DNA of 13,935 bases, from contig JAAXVQ010000015.1 of assembly GCA_013335425.1 (NCBI GenBank), forward strand, positions 1 through 13,935. Reading direction: 5' to 3'. Below, piece by piece: positions 13,559 through 13,935 of the stretch (position 1 is its first letter; each line of letters starts with the position of its first letter). The position numbers and the translations under genes were made by a program. Below the pieces are notes generated by a model. It saw only the letters and a program-made list of their open reading frames with translations. It ran no database searches and was not told the origin of the DNA. This DNA is from Candidatus Firestoneibacteriota bacterium. GTDB lineage: Bacteria > Oederibacteriota > JAAXVQ01.

Positions 13559-13935
13559 AGCCGGGTTCACGCAAGCCCAAAGTGCTGATTGTCGACGATG
13601 ACGGGGATATCCGGAATTTTATCCGGTATTGCTTGGAAAGCCTCACCCAGTGCGATATGGCCGGCGGCGGGGAAGCGGCCCTGGAAAAATTTACGGCGGC
13701 CATGCGCTCCCGCGAGCCCTATGACCTGGTGCTGTTGGACATTTTGATGCCCGGGCTCAACGGCCGGCAGGTACTGGAAAAACTGCGCAATTTGGAGTCT
13801 GCCGCCGGAAAAGAATACCTGGAGGGCGTGAAGGTCGTCATGCTGACGGCTTTGGACGATACGGGCAATGTGCTCCAATCCTTCAAACACGGGTGCGATT
13901 CCTACCTGGTAAAGCCTTTTGATGAAAATGACCTG
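13555..13935 (+). CDS. Response regulator receiver domain, partial (cut by window end)
   Basis: The reading frame is open to the last base, giving 127 residues of a receiver domain whose C-terminus lies outside the window. The key residues are all present: D14-D15 in VLIVDDDGD, phosphoacceptor D62 in LVLLDILMPGLNG, T98 in VVMLTALDD, and K120-P121 in YLVKPFDEN. The domain is nearly complete, so any output domain would lie beyond the window. ATG 13555 overlaps the HDOD stop as ATGA. An in-frame ATG at 13543 has GAGG (13535-13538) four bases upstream and is a credible alternative, adding MENV. Coupling to the HDOD gene suggests that the regulator controls, or is controlled with, the HDOD protein. 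Confidence 0.9.
   Translation, partial: MKPGSRKPKVLIVDDDGDIRNFIRYCLESLTQCDMAGGGEAALEKFTAAMRSREPYDLVLLDILMPGLNGRQVLEKLRNLESAAGKEYLEGVKVVMLTALDDTGNVLQSFKHGCDSYLVKPFDENDL

Noticed and set aside
1..13935. CRISPR array, tRNA, rRNA, insertion sequence or phage genes
   Set aside because: No regularly spaced repeats, no transposase, integrase or phage-like product and no recognisable tRNA or rRNA on either strand.

Overview
The window carries a mercury-methylation locus in an accessory-looking stretch of a bacterial chromosome. The key evidence is an hgcA gene with the diagnostic cap-helix motif NVWCAAGK, followed by hgcB with two 4Fe-4S clusters and terminal cysteines. hgcAB is known almost only from anaerobes (sulfate and iron reducers, methanogens, fermenters and several uncultured phyla). 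A lipoprotein with a clear lipobox and an exported polysaccharide deacetylase fit a Gram-negative-type cell. No rRNA or strong marker gene is present, so I do not name a phylum; an uncultured anaerobic lineage (deltaproteobacterial, PVC or Elusimicrobia/Omnitrophica-like) is plausible but unproven.

Layout. 1-138: palindromic repeat, near-consensus sigma70 promoter and a perfect operator-like dyad. 139-1828: tightly coupled operon arsR-hgcA-hgcB. 1829-2312: single-domain response regulator with its own candidate promoter. 2386-4260: exported two-domain protein, NodB-type deacetylase plus a degenerate alpha/beta-hydrolase-like domain. 4375-4863: small lipoprotein. 4921-6174: STAS / beta domain / zinc ribbon / RsbW-like kinase fusion. 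6197-6589 (minus): SRPBCC/AHSA1-like protein. 6825-7403 and 8957-9520: two diverged paralogues with a V4R-like C-terminus, flanking a minus-strand LCAT-like alpha/beta hydrolase (7553-8686). 9651-12620: MrfA-type DEAD/H helicase fused to a DEDDy exonuclease, with an internal ribosome binding site and ATG before the nuclease. 12719 to the end: HDOD protein overlapping a receiver-domain protein cut by the window edge.

How they may work together. HgcA (a membrane corrinoid protein) and HgcB (a ferredoxin) together methylate Hg(II). The ArsR-family repressor, with cysteine pairs suited to thiophilic metal(loid)s, probably controls the operon through the dyad over the -10 box. The rest is rich in signalling parts (two receiver proteins, STAS/kinase, HDOD, two V4R-like candidate sensors) and envelope proteins, but nothing ties these biochemically to mercury methylation. 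The helicase-exonuclease looks like a DNA-repair module related to MrfA/MrfB of Bacillus.
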